Assembly: GCF_964340395.1 (NCBI RefSeq)
Contig: NC_135551.1
Span: 3,027,001 to 3,091,000, forward strand
Direction of reading: 5' to 3'
Source: Glandiceps talaboti
Lineage: Eukaryota > Hemichordata > Enteropneusta > Spengelidae
DNA length: 64,000 nucleotides
The notes under the pieces were generated by a model, which did no database searches, was not told where the DNA came from, and worked only from the letters and a program-made list of their open reading frames with translations. A program made the translations under genes and the position numbers. This document shows, piece by piece, positions 1 to 12,900 of the stretch (positions are counted from its first letter, which is position 1; every line of letters starts with the position of its first letter).

Positions 1-3
1 ATC

Positions 4-245
4 ATGTTGACATTTAGACTAAGATCTCTGACTGGATACCATGTTGATATTTAGACTAAGATCTCTGACTGGATATCATGTTGATATTTAGACTAAGATC
101 TCTGACTGGATACCATGTTGACATTTAGACTAAGATCTCTGACTGGATATCATGTTGACATCTAGACTAAGATCTCTGACTGGATATCATGTTGACATCT
201 AGACTAAGATCTCTGACTGGATATCATGTTGATATTTAGACTAAG
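4..245. repeat. 37-bp minisatellite
   Basis: About 6.5 tandem copies of a 37-bp unit containing GACTAAGATCTCTGACTGG, with C/T variants at a few positions. The array runs to the left edge and so may be longer. It lies in the intron downstream of the last visible BRWD/PHIP exon. Confidence 0.9.
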
Positions 246-336
246 TTCTAGTGATTCAACAATACCTTAAAAGTTCTGACAAACTCACAACTACAATTCT
301 TTCATTACAATTTAAGTACAATTAATTGTTTCTTAC

Positions 337-3300
337 CTTTCAATGTTCTGAGTAAAGACTGTTGACCAGCTCCCAGTAAGGATTGTACTCCAGTGACTCT
401 TGGCTTGATTTCTTTATCAAGAATTGGACCAAGTCGTTGACAGATTTTAGCTAAGTGATCATCTGTAATGTGAGGATGACTGTTTTGCTGTCGATTGCAA
501 CAAGATAAATAGTTTCAAGTTAAAATGAAATTAATCATATTCAATATATTTTTTAAGATTCATTAAGTGATATTTTCATAAAGAATTTAGAATTCAAGAA
601 ATACTAGTAACCTGACACTAACAAAATAACAAGATTATACATTTAATAGGATAGCTTTCTCCTACTTGTTTTGTTTCTAAACACCTTAAAATGGTGATCT
701 AAAAAAGGAAATACAGGTTTGTACAGTGACACATAACAGTTTGAATGCCTTAGAAATAACAGTCTGAATGCCTTAGAAATAACAGTTTGAATGCCTTAGA
801 AATAACAGTTTGAATGCCTTAGAAATAACAGTTTGAATGCCTTAGAAATAACAGTCTGAATGCCTTAGAAATAAGTCTGAATGCCTTAGAAATGACAATT
901 GCAGTCAAAAGTAAAGTATGAACCACTTGTTTAAATAAACGGCCATAATATGAATGAAAATTATAATCATCCAGATACAAACTTGAATATCACTTTTTTT
1001 ATGGAATCAAAGAAACATAGGGTATATTTAGACACATTGGGTTATGCGTTACAAAGAACAGTCCATCTATGCCTTACAGAGAACAGTCCATTTATGCCTT
1101 ACACAGAACACAGTCCATCTATGCCTTACACAGAACACAGTCCATTTACGCCTTACACAGAACACAGTCCATCTATGCCTTACACAGAACACAGTCCATC
1201 TATGCCTTACACAGAACACAGTCCATCTATGCCTTACACAGAACACAGTCCATCTATGCCTTACACAGAACACAGTCCATCTATGCGTTACAAAGAACAC
1301 AGTCCATTTATGCCTTACACAGAACACAGTCCATCTATGCCTTACACAGAACACAGTCCATCTATGCCTTACACAGAACACAGTCCATTTACGCCTTACA
1401 CAGAACACAGTCCATCTATGCCTTACACAGAACAGTCCATTTATGCCTTACACAGAACACAGTCCATCTATGCCTTACACAGAACACAGTCCATCTATGC
1501 CTTACACAGAACACAGTCCATCTATGCCTTACACAGAACACAGTCCATCTATGCCTTACACAGAACACAGTCCATTTATGCCTTACAGAGAACACAGTCC
1601 ATCTATGCCAGTGTTTTTGCTAAGGTTTGGGAACCCCGGTAACAGAAAGGGGGAAAGAGGTAAAACTGGTAGTGCTTCCCATGCAATGTATCATAGTTTA
1701 GGTGGGGAACCCCGGTAAAATGATGTGGGAACCCCGGTAGATTTTACCTACTTAACGCCCTTAAATAAAACACTGTATGCCTTACACAGAACACAGTCCA
1801 TCTATGCCTTACACAGAACACAGTCCATCTATGCCTTACACAGAACACAGTCCATTTATGCCTTACAGAGAACACAGTCCATCTATGCCTTACACAGAAC
1901 ACAGTCCATCTATGCCTTACAGAGAACAGTCCATTTATGCCTTACACAGAACACAGTCCATCTATGCCTTACACAGAACACAGTCCATCTATGCCTTACA
2001 CAGAACCCAGTCCATCTATGCCTTACACAGAACACAGTCCATCTATGCCTTACACAGAACACAGTCCATTTATGCCTTACAGAGAACACAGTCTATCTAT
2101 GCCTTACACAGAACACAGTCCATTTATGCCTTACAGAGAACACAGTCCATCTATGTGTTACACAGAACACGTCAGTCCATCTATGCCTTACAGAGAACAC
2201 AGTCCATCTATGCCTTACACAGAACACAGTCCATCTATGCCTTACACAGAACACAGTCCATTTATGCCTTACACAGAACACAGTCCATTTATGCCTTACA
2301 CAGAACACAGTCCATCTATGCCTTACACAGAACACAGTCCATTTATGCCTTACACAGAACACAGTCCATTTATGCCTTACACAGTCAGAACAGTCCATTT
2401 ATGCCTTACACAGAACAGTCCATTTGTGCCTTACACAGAACAAAGTCCATTTATGGTGACTGGGCACAGAAAAAAAAACTTTGTTGACAGACTTGGGAAA
2501 CTGACAACTGACAGAAAGAAAGGAGACATTTCTTGTTTGATATTATTAGCATACCCTATACATTTCTTGTTTGATATTATTAGCATACCCAATATTTTAC
2601 ATGTAAAATGGAACTCAATAAAAAATGTCATAAAATTGTTCATGTAAATATGTTATAGTGGTTGTTATGTTCAATAGCCATAATTTATATCTGTATATGT
2701 GGCTATTCACAATACACAATGATGCAGTGTGTTGACGCTATACAAAACTCATGAATAAAACATGTCTCCATTATGTCATGGTCCCTTGACCAATCATTGT
2801 GCAGATAACAAATGACCTTCACATAACCTAAATAGTCCCTGTTCACGTGATGCGTTCGCTGTCATTGGTGGAGCGGTCATATCAGCCTTGACGTCACCAG
2901 GTAATACTATTCCAGTTCTTGTATGCAAATTCCATCTAACAAACAGATCGCGTTTTTCGACCAAAATTTTCATTTTCTTTCGTATTATTTTATACTAAAA
3001 TGATGAGATTCCGTCCAAAACACCACGTTTTCCTAGAACAACTCCATCAACTCCACCTAAATACGTCAAATGCAAAATGTTTGAAAATTTCCGGGTTTTT
3101 CAGGATTTTCGAGGGAAATTTAAACTTTTGCGCAAAGTTGAGAAAGTTTTGCGCTTCTTACCAAGTTTTCGAACGTTCTGCTATGTGAATTTCCTTCCCA
3201 ATCAAGCCTCCTCAACAGCAACTGTAAAATATGATGACAATGTTGAACAAAGGGTAATAATATGTTACAACGAAATGTGCTAAATAAAATTGTAAAAACC

Positions 3301-3704
3301 ACCAATAAATATAAAAATTCGTCATTTTTAGCGAAAAATAATATTTCTGTGCGCTTTTCATTGGGCTTCACACACAGCAGATTGAACATCCAAATTCGCT
3401 CCTTACCTGATGTTGTTCGAGTTCCTGTCTAAAAACCTGAAATGAAAAAGACAAAAATTAGACAGGCAACGACAGAATGAAAACCACAAAAATCACAAAT
3501 GGTTATTTCTCACCTCAGTTGTCTTCGTACACGGGCCGCAGGCGAGGAATTTGCCGATAAGGAAGTACAATTCTGCCAAGAGAAGAGAGGGAAAATTTAG
3601 CACAAATGTAACGCCACGGAAAAGGGTCGATCGACTCGAAGGCTAAAGAACTCACCCGATTCGAGCTGGGAGACCGTTCTGGCCTCCCGATCCTCTTCAG
3701 ACAT
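337..3704 (-). CDS. BRWD3/PHIP: BRWD3/PHIP-family protein, 5' five coding exons (partial)
   Basis: Minus-strand gene; exons 3656-3704, 3514-3572, 3407-3436, 3162-3221 and 337-487, all with GT-AG borders and consistent phases, giving 116 codons plus one base. The start at 3704 is the first ATG after an in-frame TGA. The product begins [16 protein letters not shown] and then has a LisH-like segment ([25 protein letters not shown]), followed by [19 protein letters not shown] and [17 protein letters not shown]...[15 protein letters not shown]. These align block by block with the N-termini of vertebrate BRWD1/BRWD3/PHIP. Family members carry WD40 repeats and two bromodomains further on, bind acetylated or methylated chromatin and act as CUL4-DDB1 substrate receptors; those domains would lie beyond the left edge. 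The intron 488-3161 is full of minisatellites. Family assignment is strong; which vertebrate paralogue it matches best cannot be decided here. Confidence 0.9.
733..895. repeat. 23-bp minisatellite
   Basis: Seven tandem copies of a 23-bp unit containing CAGTTTGAATGCCTTAGAAA; the last copies are slightly degenerate. It is in the BRWD/PHIP intron between exons 4 and 5. Confidence 0.9.
1050..2455. repeat. 27-bp minisatellite in two blocks
   Basis: Blocks at about 1050-1607 and 1772-2455 are built of a 27-bp unit containing CTATGCCTTACACAGAACA, with occasional 24-bp copies. The gap between them (1608-1771) holds three copies of GGGAACCCCGGTA. Because the unit length is a multiple of three and has no stop, both strands show long nonapeptide-repeat open frames (for example HSPSMPYTE). 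These lie inside a BRWD/PHIP intron and have no flanking coding signal, so I read them as non-coding. Confidence 0.92.
2526..2590. repeat. two-copy tandem duplication
   Basis: The motif TTGTTTGATATTATTAGCAT with its flanks occurs twice, 35 bp apart. Confidence 0.85.
2843..2896. promoter_or_regulatory. intronic CRE / E-box / CCAAT cluster
   Basis: Within 54 bp there is a palindromic E-box TCACGTGA (2843-2850), an inverted CCAAT (CATTGG, 2863-2868) and a full palindromic CRE, TGACGTCA (2889-2896). The cluster lies in the BRWD/PHIP intron 340 bp before exon 4. Motif matches are seen directly; regulatory activity is inferred. Confidence 0.4.
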
Positions 3705-4245
3705 CTTCTTAGATTTGATATATTTGATGTGTTTACGTTTTCCGACCGGTAAATGTCAATTTGTGGACTCGAAGCCTCGGCTATTGGCGACGATATTTCT
3801 CTCTATTCAGTCAGACATAGAAATCGACACACGCATATTCGAAATAGGTCAAATGGTCGACCTCATAAATATTAATCCGCTGATAATAGTTCATTACAGG
3901 ACGAAAGATATGCTGCATTCGAGGGGACTGAGGAAATTTTGCTTTGTTATCACTTTATCATTTAAAAATATAAGTGAGCCATTCAACATGATTATTCGGC
4001 GATATTTCGTGATTTATGCCCAAAAAACAACATTTCGCGGAGTTATACACGGTAACGCGCCCATACACTTTTCCGGCGGATTTTCAATGTTGTTAAAGTG
4101 CGCATGCGTAGATTAATTATAATGTATTACCTTGTCGGTTCAGAACGTACGCTTATGTCAAGGAATTGACTACTTTCTGATGTATTCAAGGTCGATTTTT
4201 TTCATATTTCATATATGGTGAGAAATATACAGTTTACGTAAGAGG
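3705..4245. promoter_or_regulatory. putative bidirectional promoter and 5' UTR region, BRWD/PHIP-DHDDS
   Basis: Non-repetitive, CpG-containing interval directly upstream of the minus-strand BRWD/PHIP start. A good 5' splice site (AAGAG|GTGAGT, GT at 4245) could end a non-coding first exon of DHDDS, whose ATG exon has an acceptor (CAAATAG) just before 6976. I see no TATA box. The open frame crossing this interval on the plus strand lacks coding character. The position of the DHDDS transcription start is inferred. Confidence 0.35.
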
Positions 4246-4971
4246 TGAGTCGATTGTTGTCGATTCTTAATCCGAATTGCCATTTTATTTACTGTGGAGT
4301 GTCGTATAACGGAATGGAAAATGTCCTCACCAGTGGCAGTATGGCCATTAGTTTAGTGGGAACTCTTGTGTACGTACGTGCGTACGGTACGTGTACTACC
4401 ACACCGGTGACACTGGCAGTAGTAGTAAACGACACGAACTAACGAATAAAACACCAAGTGAGAGTAAAAAAACGTTGGGTTACATTTTTTTAAAGAACAT
4501 ACAAATGCGGTTCATGTAAAACGTTGTGCAATATTTTTAGTTTCTGCAGTAGATTGATATCGTAACGTACAGCTGGCCTTGATGTGGTTACCGACCACAC
4601 TCAGCTCACTGATCAGCTGACGAGTGATTTCATCACTCTCATCGGGTCGTCGTCAGCGTGTACAGGCGCGGTTTTATTCCTTTCCCTTTCCGGGTTTCCT
4701 CGATATTCCTTTAATTAAGCCTGAATATACTTGTCCCTAGTTGTGGAAAATATGCTATATTATTTTATAAATGATCTCACATGTACGTGTACTTACGCAT
4801 GGATGTATCTCACTAATACATCCATGACTTACGTGACCTCGTTATGTTATAATTACCAATGCATATCCTTTGTCAATCAGCTGATCATGTAGATACGAGG
4901 ACTTGGGAGCTTGTTTTGTTTCTCGGGTCACGAAATTCTAACCAGCTCTTAAAGCCAAAGACGGTTTTATG
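4246..4971. other. non-repetitive intergenic/first-intron sequence
   Basis: No coding exon, RNA gene or tandem repeat recognised. It is probably the first (5' UTR) intron of DHDDS. Confidence 0.4.
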
Positions 4972-5068
4972 ATAAACAATAACACACCAAGTCATAAACA
5001 ACAACAACACACCAAGTCATAAACAACAACACACCAAGTCATAAACAACAACACACCAAGTCATAAAT
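4972..5068. repeat. short tandem repeat, about 22 bp
   Basis: Four copies of a unit containing CACACCAAGTCATAAACAAC, with A/C-rich spacer variation. Confidence 0.85.
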
Positions 5069-5301
5069 GTTTACATGTATAAGGAGAAAACTAGTAGTAG
5101 TAACACTTAAACTTTTGTCTAAAATGTGGTTGCCAGTGGATTTCGTTTGTTATATATATTTGTACTGAATGTTTTTTTTTGCATATTTATAATGTCATGG
5201 ACAGTAAAGATAGTTTGTATTGTATTTTTACTTTGTAGATATTGCAACTGTATTTTGCTTTACATTGCCATCTTGTTCTGTAGTAGGGAAACATTTTGCA
5301 T

Positions 5302-5512
5302 TGGTTGGTTGGTTGGTTGGTTGGTTTGTTTGTTGGTTGGTTGGTTGGTCAGTTGGTTGGTTAGTTTGTTTGTTGGTTGGTTGGTTGGTTGGTTGGTTGG
5401 TTGGTTGGTTTGTTTGTTGGTTGGTTGGTCAGTTGGTTTGTTGGTTGGTTGGTTTGTTGGTTGGTTGGTTGGTTGGTTGGTTGGTTGGTTGGTTGGTTGG
5501 TCAGTTGGTTGG
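5302..5512. repeat. (GGTT)n microsatellite with TTTG and TCAG variants
   Basis: Over 200 bp of GGTT tetranucleotides with scattered TTTG and TCAG variants. It produces VGWL- and TNQP-type repeat frames on the two strands; these are not genes. Confidence 0.95.
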
Positions 5513-5649
5513 TAGCATTCAAGTATATAACCTGTTATCAAGGTATATCAAGAAACGAGTACACATTGAATGATATTAAACAGTAGCTGTACATTAAATA
5601 AAACAAGTATGGATAACTTTATTTTCAAACAACAATCTTATTTCCACGG

Positions 5650-6960
5650 TTGATAATTATCAGTGTGTATAATTGATAAAATTGATAATTATCTGTGTAT
5701 AATTGATAAAATTGATAATTATCAGTGTGTATAATTGATAAAATTGATAATTATCTGTGTATAATTGATAAAATTGATAATTATCAGTGTGTATAATTGA
5801 TAAAATTGATAATTATCTGTGTATAATTGATAAAATTGATAATTATCAGTGTGTATAATTGATAAAATTGATAATTATCTGTGTATAATTGATAAAATTG
5901 ATAATTATCAGTGTGTATAATTGATAAAATTGATAATTATCTGTGTATAATTGATAAAATTGATAATTATCAGTGTGTATAATTGATAAAATTGATAATT
6001 ATCTGTGTATAATTGATAAAATTGATAATTATCTGTGTATAATTGATAAAATTGATAATTATCAGTGTGTATAATTGATAAAATTGATAATTATCAGTGT
6101 GTATAATTAATAATTATCAGTGTGTATAATTGATAAAATTGATAATTATCAGTGTGTATAATTGATAATAATCAGTGTGTATAATTAATAATTATCAGTG
6201 TGTATAATTGATAAAATTGATAATTATCAGTGTGTATAATTGATAAAATTGATAATTAGCATACCAATAGCAATGTCTATAATTGATAAAATTGATAATT
6301 AGCATATTAACATCAGTGTATCATTGCTAAAATTGATAATTAGCGTATTACTATTAATGTGTAGAATTGATAAAATTGATAATTATCATATTAATATCAG
6401 TGTGTATAATTGATAAAATTGATAATTAGCGTATTGATATCAATGTGTATAATTGATAAGTGATAATTAGCGTATTAATATCAATGTGTATAATTGATAA
6501 AATTGATAATTAGCGTATTAATATCAATGTGTATAATTGATAAAATTGATAATTAGCGTATTGATATCAATGTGTATAATTGATAAAATTGATAATTATC
6601 ATATTAATATCAATGTGTATAATTGATAAAATTGATAATTAGCGTATTGATATCAATGTGTATAATTGATAAAATTGATAATTAGCGTATTGATATCAAT
6701 GTGTATAATTGATAAAATTGATAATTAGCGTATTAATATCAATGTGTATAATTGATAAAATTGATAACTAGCGTATTAATATCAGTGTGTATAATTGATA
6801 AGTGATAATTAGCGTATTAATATCAATGTGTATAATTGATAAAATTGATAATTAGCCTATTAATATCAATGTGTATAATTGATGAAATTGATAATTAGCG
6901 TATTAATATCAATGTGTATAATTGATAAAATTCATAAATAGCGTATTAATATCAATGTGT
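5650..6960. repeat. AT-rich minisatellite, 31-32 bp then 43 bp units
   Basis: Tandem units contain ATAATTGATAAAATTGATAA. The first half has 31-32-bp units ending in ATTATCAG(TG). From about 6260 the unit grows to 43 bp with AGCGTATTAATATCAA. The array runs to within about 15 bp of the splice acceptor of the DHDDS start-codon exon. Confidence 0.95.
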
Positions 6961-6978
6961 ATATTTTTCAAATAGAGG

Positions 6979-9900
6979 ATGTCATGGTTTCCAGAAGAAG
7001 AAAGGCGGACCACAAATTGGTTTACTAAATTCTGTGCCAATGTGTTGAAAGAAGGACCAATCCCTAGACATGTTGCCTTCATTATGGATGGCAATAGAAG
7101 GTTTGCCAGGAAAAGTCATTTACACCGTCATGAAGGCCACGTCAAAGGATTTGATAAACTTGCTGATGTAAGGATAATGTATAGATTACTACATGTACTT
7201 ACAATAATGTATAGATATACTACATTTACTTACAATAATGTATAGATATACTACATGTAGTTACAATAATGTATAGATATACTACATGTACTTACAATAA
7301 TGTATAGACATACTACATTTACTTACAATAATGTATAGATTACTACATGTAGTTACAATAATGTATAGATATACTACATGTACTTACAATAATGTATAGA
7401 TTACTACATGTAGTTACAATAATGTATAGACATACTACATTTACTTACAATAATGTATAGATTACTACATGTAGTTACAATAATGTATAGATATACTACA
7501 TTTACTTACAATAATGTATAGATATACTACATGTAGTTACAATAATGTATAGATATACTACATGTACTTACAATAATGTATAGACATACTACATTTACTT
7601 ACAATAATGTATAGATTACTACATGTACTTACAATAATGTATAGATATACTACATGTACTTACAATAATGTATAGATATACTACATGTACTTACAAGGCT
7701 GAGCTATTATCAGACTATTGGCTATACTACAGCATATAGTTTGATAATACATATAGTTGAGCTATTATCAGACTATTGGCTATACTACAGCATATAGTTT
7801 GATAATACATGTGGCTGAGCTATTATCAGACTATTGGCTATACTACAGCATATAGTTTGATAATACATATAGCTGAGCTATTATCAGACTATTGGCTATA
7901 CTACAGCATATAGTTTGATAATACATGTAGCTGAGCTATTATCAAACTATTGGCTATACTACAGCATATAGTTTGATAATACATGTAGCTGAGCTATTAT
8001 CAGACTATTGGCTATACTACAGCATATAGTTTGATAATACATGTAGCTGAGCTATTATCAGACTATTGGCTATACTACAGCATATAGTTTGATAATACAT
8101 GTGGCTGAGCTATTATCAGACTATTGGCTATACTATAGCATATAGTTTGATAATACATGGAGCTGAGCTATTATCAGACTATTGGCTATACTATAGCATA
8201 TAGTTTGATAATACATATAGCTGAGCTATTATCAGACTATTGGCTATACTACAGCATATAGTTTGATAATACATATAGCTGAGCTATTATCAGACTATTG
8301 GCTATACTACAGCATATAGTTTGATAATACATGGAGCTGAGCTATTATCAGACTATTGGCTATACTACAGCATATAGTTTGATAATACATGTGGCTGAGC
8401 TATTATCAGACTATTGGCTATACTACAGCATATAGTTTGATAATACATGGAGCTGAGCTATTATCAGACTATTGGCTATACTATAGCATATAGTTTGATA
8501 ATACATGTGGCTGAGCTATTATCAGACTATTGGCTATACTACAGCATATAGTTTGATAATACATATAGCTGAGCTATTATCAGACTATTGGCTATACTAC
8601 AGCATATAGTTTGATAATACATATAGCTGAGCTATTATCAGACTATTGGCTATACTACAGCATATAGTTTGATAATACATGTAGCTGAGCTATTATCAAA
8701 CTATTGGCTATACTACAGCATATAGTTTGATAATACATATAGCTGAGCTATTATCAGACTATTGGCTATACTACAGCATATAGTTTGATAATACATGTAG
8801 CTGAGCTATTATCAGACTATTGGCTATACTACAGCATATAGTTTGATAATACATATAGCTGAGCTATTATCAGACTATTGGCTATACTACAGCATATAGT
8901 TTGATAATACATGTAGCTGAGCTATTATCAGACTATTGGCTATACTACAGCATATAGTTTGATAATACATATAGCTGAGCTATTATCAGACTATTGGCTA
9001 TACTATAGCATATAGTTTGATAATACATATAGCTGAGCTATTATCAGACTATTGGCTATACTATAGCATATAGTTTGATAATACATATAGCTGAGCTATT
9101 ATCAGACTATTGGTTATACTACAGCATATAGTTTGATAATACATGTAGCTCATCTTTTTAAACCTTTATAGATACATTGTAGCTATTTCGGTAGCCAGTC
9201 TGATGACTAAATCTGTCTCTCTTACTAGCGGTCTTCACCTTTAAGTGTTTATAGATGGTCTTATTTCCACCTAAAGTTGAAAAAGTCTTGAGTCAAATTT
9301 TGCCATGGTGACTTTAGTCTAAGTGGTCAAAGATCATTGGCAATTAAAATTTACCTCGATGGGTCACCGATAAGGAGAAAGCTTAAAAGACCTATTCACA
9401 TCTACGTTACTTATCCTGGGCCTAGTTTCAATTTCTTCCATTTTGATACAAAGTCTTTCATTTCATATTACTGTTTTAAATTCAAAGTTGTATTAATTGA
9501 ACATGAATCAACTCAATCACAAGAAATTTCAACAGTTGTTCTGACTTTTGTAATTTATCTTTGCTTTACAATTATTACCCCTAGCTCGGTTTAGAACGGC
9601 ACAACGACCCTTCAGTCTTTCTCAACTCCCTGGGGAGCATACAATCCATTGCAGCGCATAGGATTAAAGCATTCACATTGCAACCTACATCCTACCAGGT
9701 CCCCAGTTATACAGCTGGGTTGACTGAGGCACAGTCGTGGTTCAAATCTTGCCCAAGGACTTTAGCCACTCAGAAACAAACAGCAGGCAGTGACGGGGCT
9801 CAAACCTGCAACCTGTACATTCCAAGCTGGTCACGCTAACCATTCACCCATCATGACTCCACACCATTCACCCATCATGACTCCACAATGTAGTACAATA

Positions 9901-12900
9901 TAGTATGTAATATAAACATAATATAATACAAACAAATGGCAACACAACACTTGAGTAATAAGACATAATGTAACCCAGAACAAAATAAAACAATACAATA
10001 AAAATAACAAGTTTGAATGTTGCTGATAAAAATTTGTTGTTTGTTCACAGACCTTAGAATGGTGTTTAGATTTAGGGATCACTGAAGTGACAGTGTATGC
10101 CTTCAGTATAGAAAACTTTAAACGAACCAAGGAAGAAGTGGATGGATTGATGGAACTAGCAAGACAAAAATTTGCCAAATTGATGGAGGAAAAAGATATG
10201 ATTCAAAAATATGGTGTATGTGTCCGAGTACTTGGAGATATTAGTTTATTACCAAATGACGTACAGGATGCCATTGCTGATGCTGTCAATTTCTCCAAAG
10301 ATAATGACAAGTAAGTAATCTGTGTGTACTAATAGTTGACTCTCCAGAATATATAAGCTTTCAGAATTCACAATTCTCTCCCCATAAGACAAACTCTCCC
10401 TTCCCCCCATCCCACCCCTACCTCCCCTCCTTAACAAACCATATTGTTTTACATCCTCAACATTCTGAGAACGTTCTTTGATAGGGAAAGGAATGGAAAA
10501 CAACCCAATGATAGAGAAGTGCAGGATTCACACAGTCCTGGAAAACCTGGAATTTCAAACCCATGGAAAACAAATGTGACCTTCCCCTGGAAACCCCTTG
10601 AAAATAAGTCAACTGAATGATCGACATTAATATCTGTGCTTGAGCTACCTATTCACTACACTTACAAATGTGAAATGGTACGAATATTTTCAAAATATTC
10701 TTCACAGTGTTGGATCAAAATTCTCATTAACCTAGACAGTCAAATGTTCATTCCATTATGACACATAGACATTGTCTATAAATACCCCTGTCAATTGACT
10801 GGGCACTATCAATTCTCACATGTCTATTTTGTATTGCTGTTCAAGCTGTCATTTTGGAGACATAACGTCAAGCCATACATTGTAAGTGTAGGTCTAGTAG
10901 CAAGATTATCATAATTTGTAGCATTAGTATCAAAGAATGTACCAATCACCATAATATAAGTTAGAAATTATTACTACACTGTTTTTGAAAGTTTGACATA
11001 CAGGTCCATGCATAAATATACAGACACTGAGACTCCTACAAACAATTGAACTTACTGATGGTAATACTAGGACTAGGACCTAGTGATAGTGAGTGTTGTT
11101 TAATTGGCAGGTTGGAGAAGTACGGTTTGGATATTTCTAATGATGGTATTTGTTTTACATATTCTGAAAGAACAACTACTTCTTGGTTTGTTAGTACAGT
11201 AACATTCCTAAATGATCAAACCATAGACCCTCTACTGGGTGGAGGGTCTATGATCAAACTGAGTTTAGAAATCATGATATTTTTATGGAAGTGAACAATT
11301 CTGGTAGTCAATTTTACCAAACATCATATTTTTTTGACTTAGTGTATTATTAGTAATGATAGTTTGATTATTTCTTTCCAGAGCAGTTCTCAATGTGTGT
11401 TTTGCATACACATCCAGACATGAAATCACCACTGCAATACAGGAACTAGCTACAGGAGTAGAGGATGGTTACTTGAAAGCAAGGTATTCTATTAAACAAT
11501 ATACACACTGTCAAAGGAAACTTTTTCCAATCACATACAATGAAAATTAGTAGTTGAAATTGTTGACTGAACACCTCATGAGGATGAACCACTATTTATT
11601 TGAATATTTCTTTACTGCTTTCTTTGTAAGCAAGGGGTCTATCCAGTGATAGGGTATCTCTTAGGAGGAGTGCATTGTTCCTCTGTAGACAAGGAGTCTA
11701 TCCAGTGATAGGGTATCTCATGGTAGGCAAGGGGTCTCACCAGTGATAGGGTATCTCTTAGGAGGAGTGCATTGTTCCTCTGTAGACAAGGGGTCTAACC
11801 AGTGATAGGCTCTCTCTTAGGAGGAGTGCATTGTTCCTCTGTAGACAAGGGGTCTAACCATTGATAGGGTATCTCATAGGGTAGGCAAGGGGTCTAACCA
11901 TTGATAGGGTATCTCATAGGGTAGACAATGGGTCTAACCATTGATAGGGTATTTCATAGGGTAGGCAAGGGGTCTATCCAGTGATAGGGTATCTCATAGG
12001 GTAGGCAAGGGGTCTATCCAGTGATAGGGTATCTCATAGGGTAGGCAAGGGGTCTAACCATTGATAGGGTATCTCATAGGGGTACATTGTACCACTGTAG
12101 ACAAGGGGTCTATCCAGTGATAGGGTATCTCATAGGGGATTCTCAGTGTATCTGTAAGTCCAAAAAATCAATTTGATTTATCATGTATTTAACTAGAAAA
12201 AATGCATTTATCCACAGCTGATGCAAAACAGTTCACAGTGTACAATGTTACAAGTAATTTATGCATTGTACCTAACAAAACATTTTTAAAAAAAAAACAT
12301 TCCATTTGCAGCAAGTGCAGCTTTGACATACATGTAGAACATAATGGTAGCATAAAGCATAACAGCTGTAGACACACCCATAGCAGCAACCAATAGTATC
12401 ATAATACAAAGATAGCAACAGAGATGGGTAATGAATCAACTTGCCAAAACAGATTACTGTCCTACCAATCAAACCCTGTGATTGCCAAAACAGATTACTG
12501 TCCTACCAATCAAACCCTCTGAAAATTACATCATCAATCATTTTCCAAACTTTGCTGCAATGCTGCAATGGCATTGGCGCTATTTTTCATTATATTGTGG
12601 ATGTTGGAGGTATTGTCTTTTATTGAATGGGTGTACAAAAATATTACTTTGTTGTTCATTCCATGCAGTGATGTGTCTGAAGAGATGCTTGAAAAATGTT
12701 TGTATACTAATCATTCCCAAGACCCAGACTTATTAGTGAGAACCTCAGGTGAAGTCAGACTTAGTGACTTTCTACTCTGGCAGGTTAGTATTTTTGTTGA
12801 CTGATCACTCCAAAACCAAAATGTTTCTGAAAGGGAATGTGCCATATAAAGAATGTTGCCCTCTGTGGTGAACATTCTCACCATCCTATGCAGTTGTTTG

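Noticed and set aside
950-2647. Long repetitive open frames on both strands (184-244 codons)
   Set aside because: Produced by a stop-free 27-bp minisatellite inside a BRWD/PHIP intron; no start context, splice sites or coding bias.
3715-4116. 133-codon plus-strand frame
   Set aside because: Begins at TTG, overlaps the BRWD/PHIP upstream region and has no recognisable domain.
5126-5586. VGWLVGW-type membrane-protein-like frames
   Set aside because: (GGTT)n microsatellite translation.
9589-9860. A tRNA gene
   Set aside because: B-box-like motifs are present, but no A box at the right spacing and no cloverleaf could be drawn; kept only as a SINE-like repeat.
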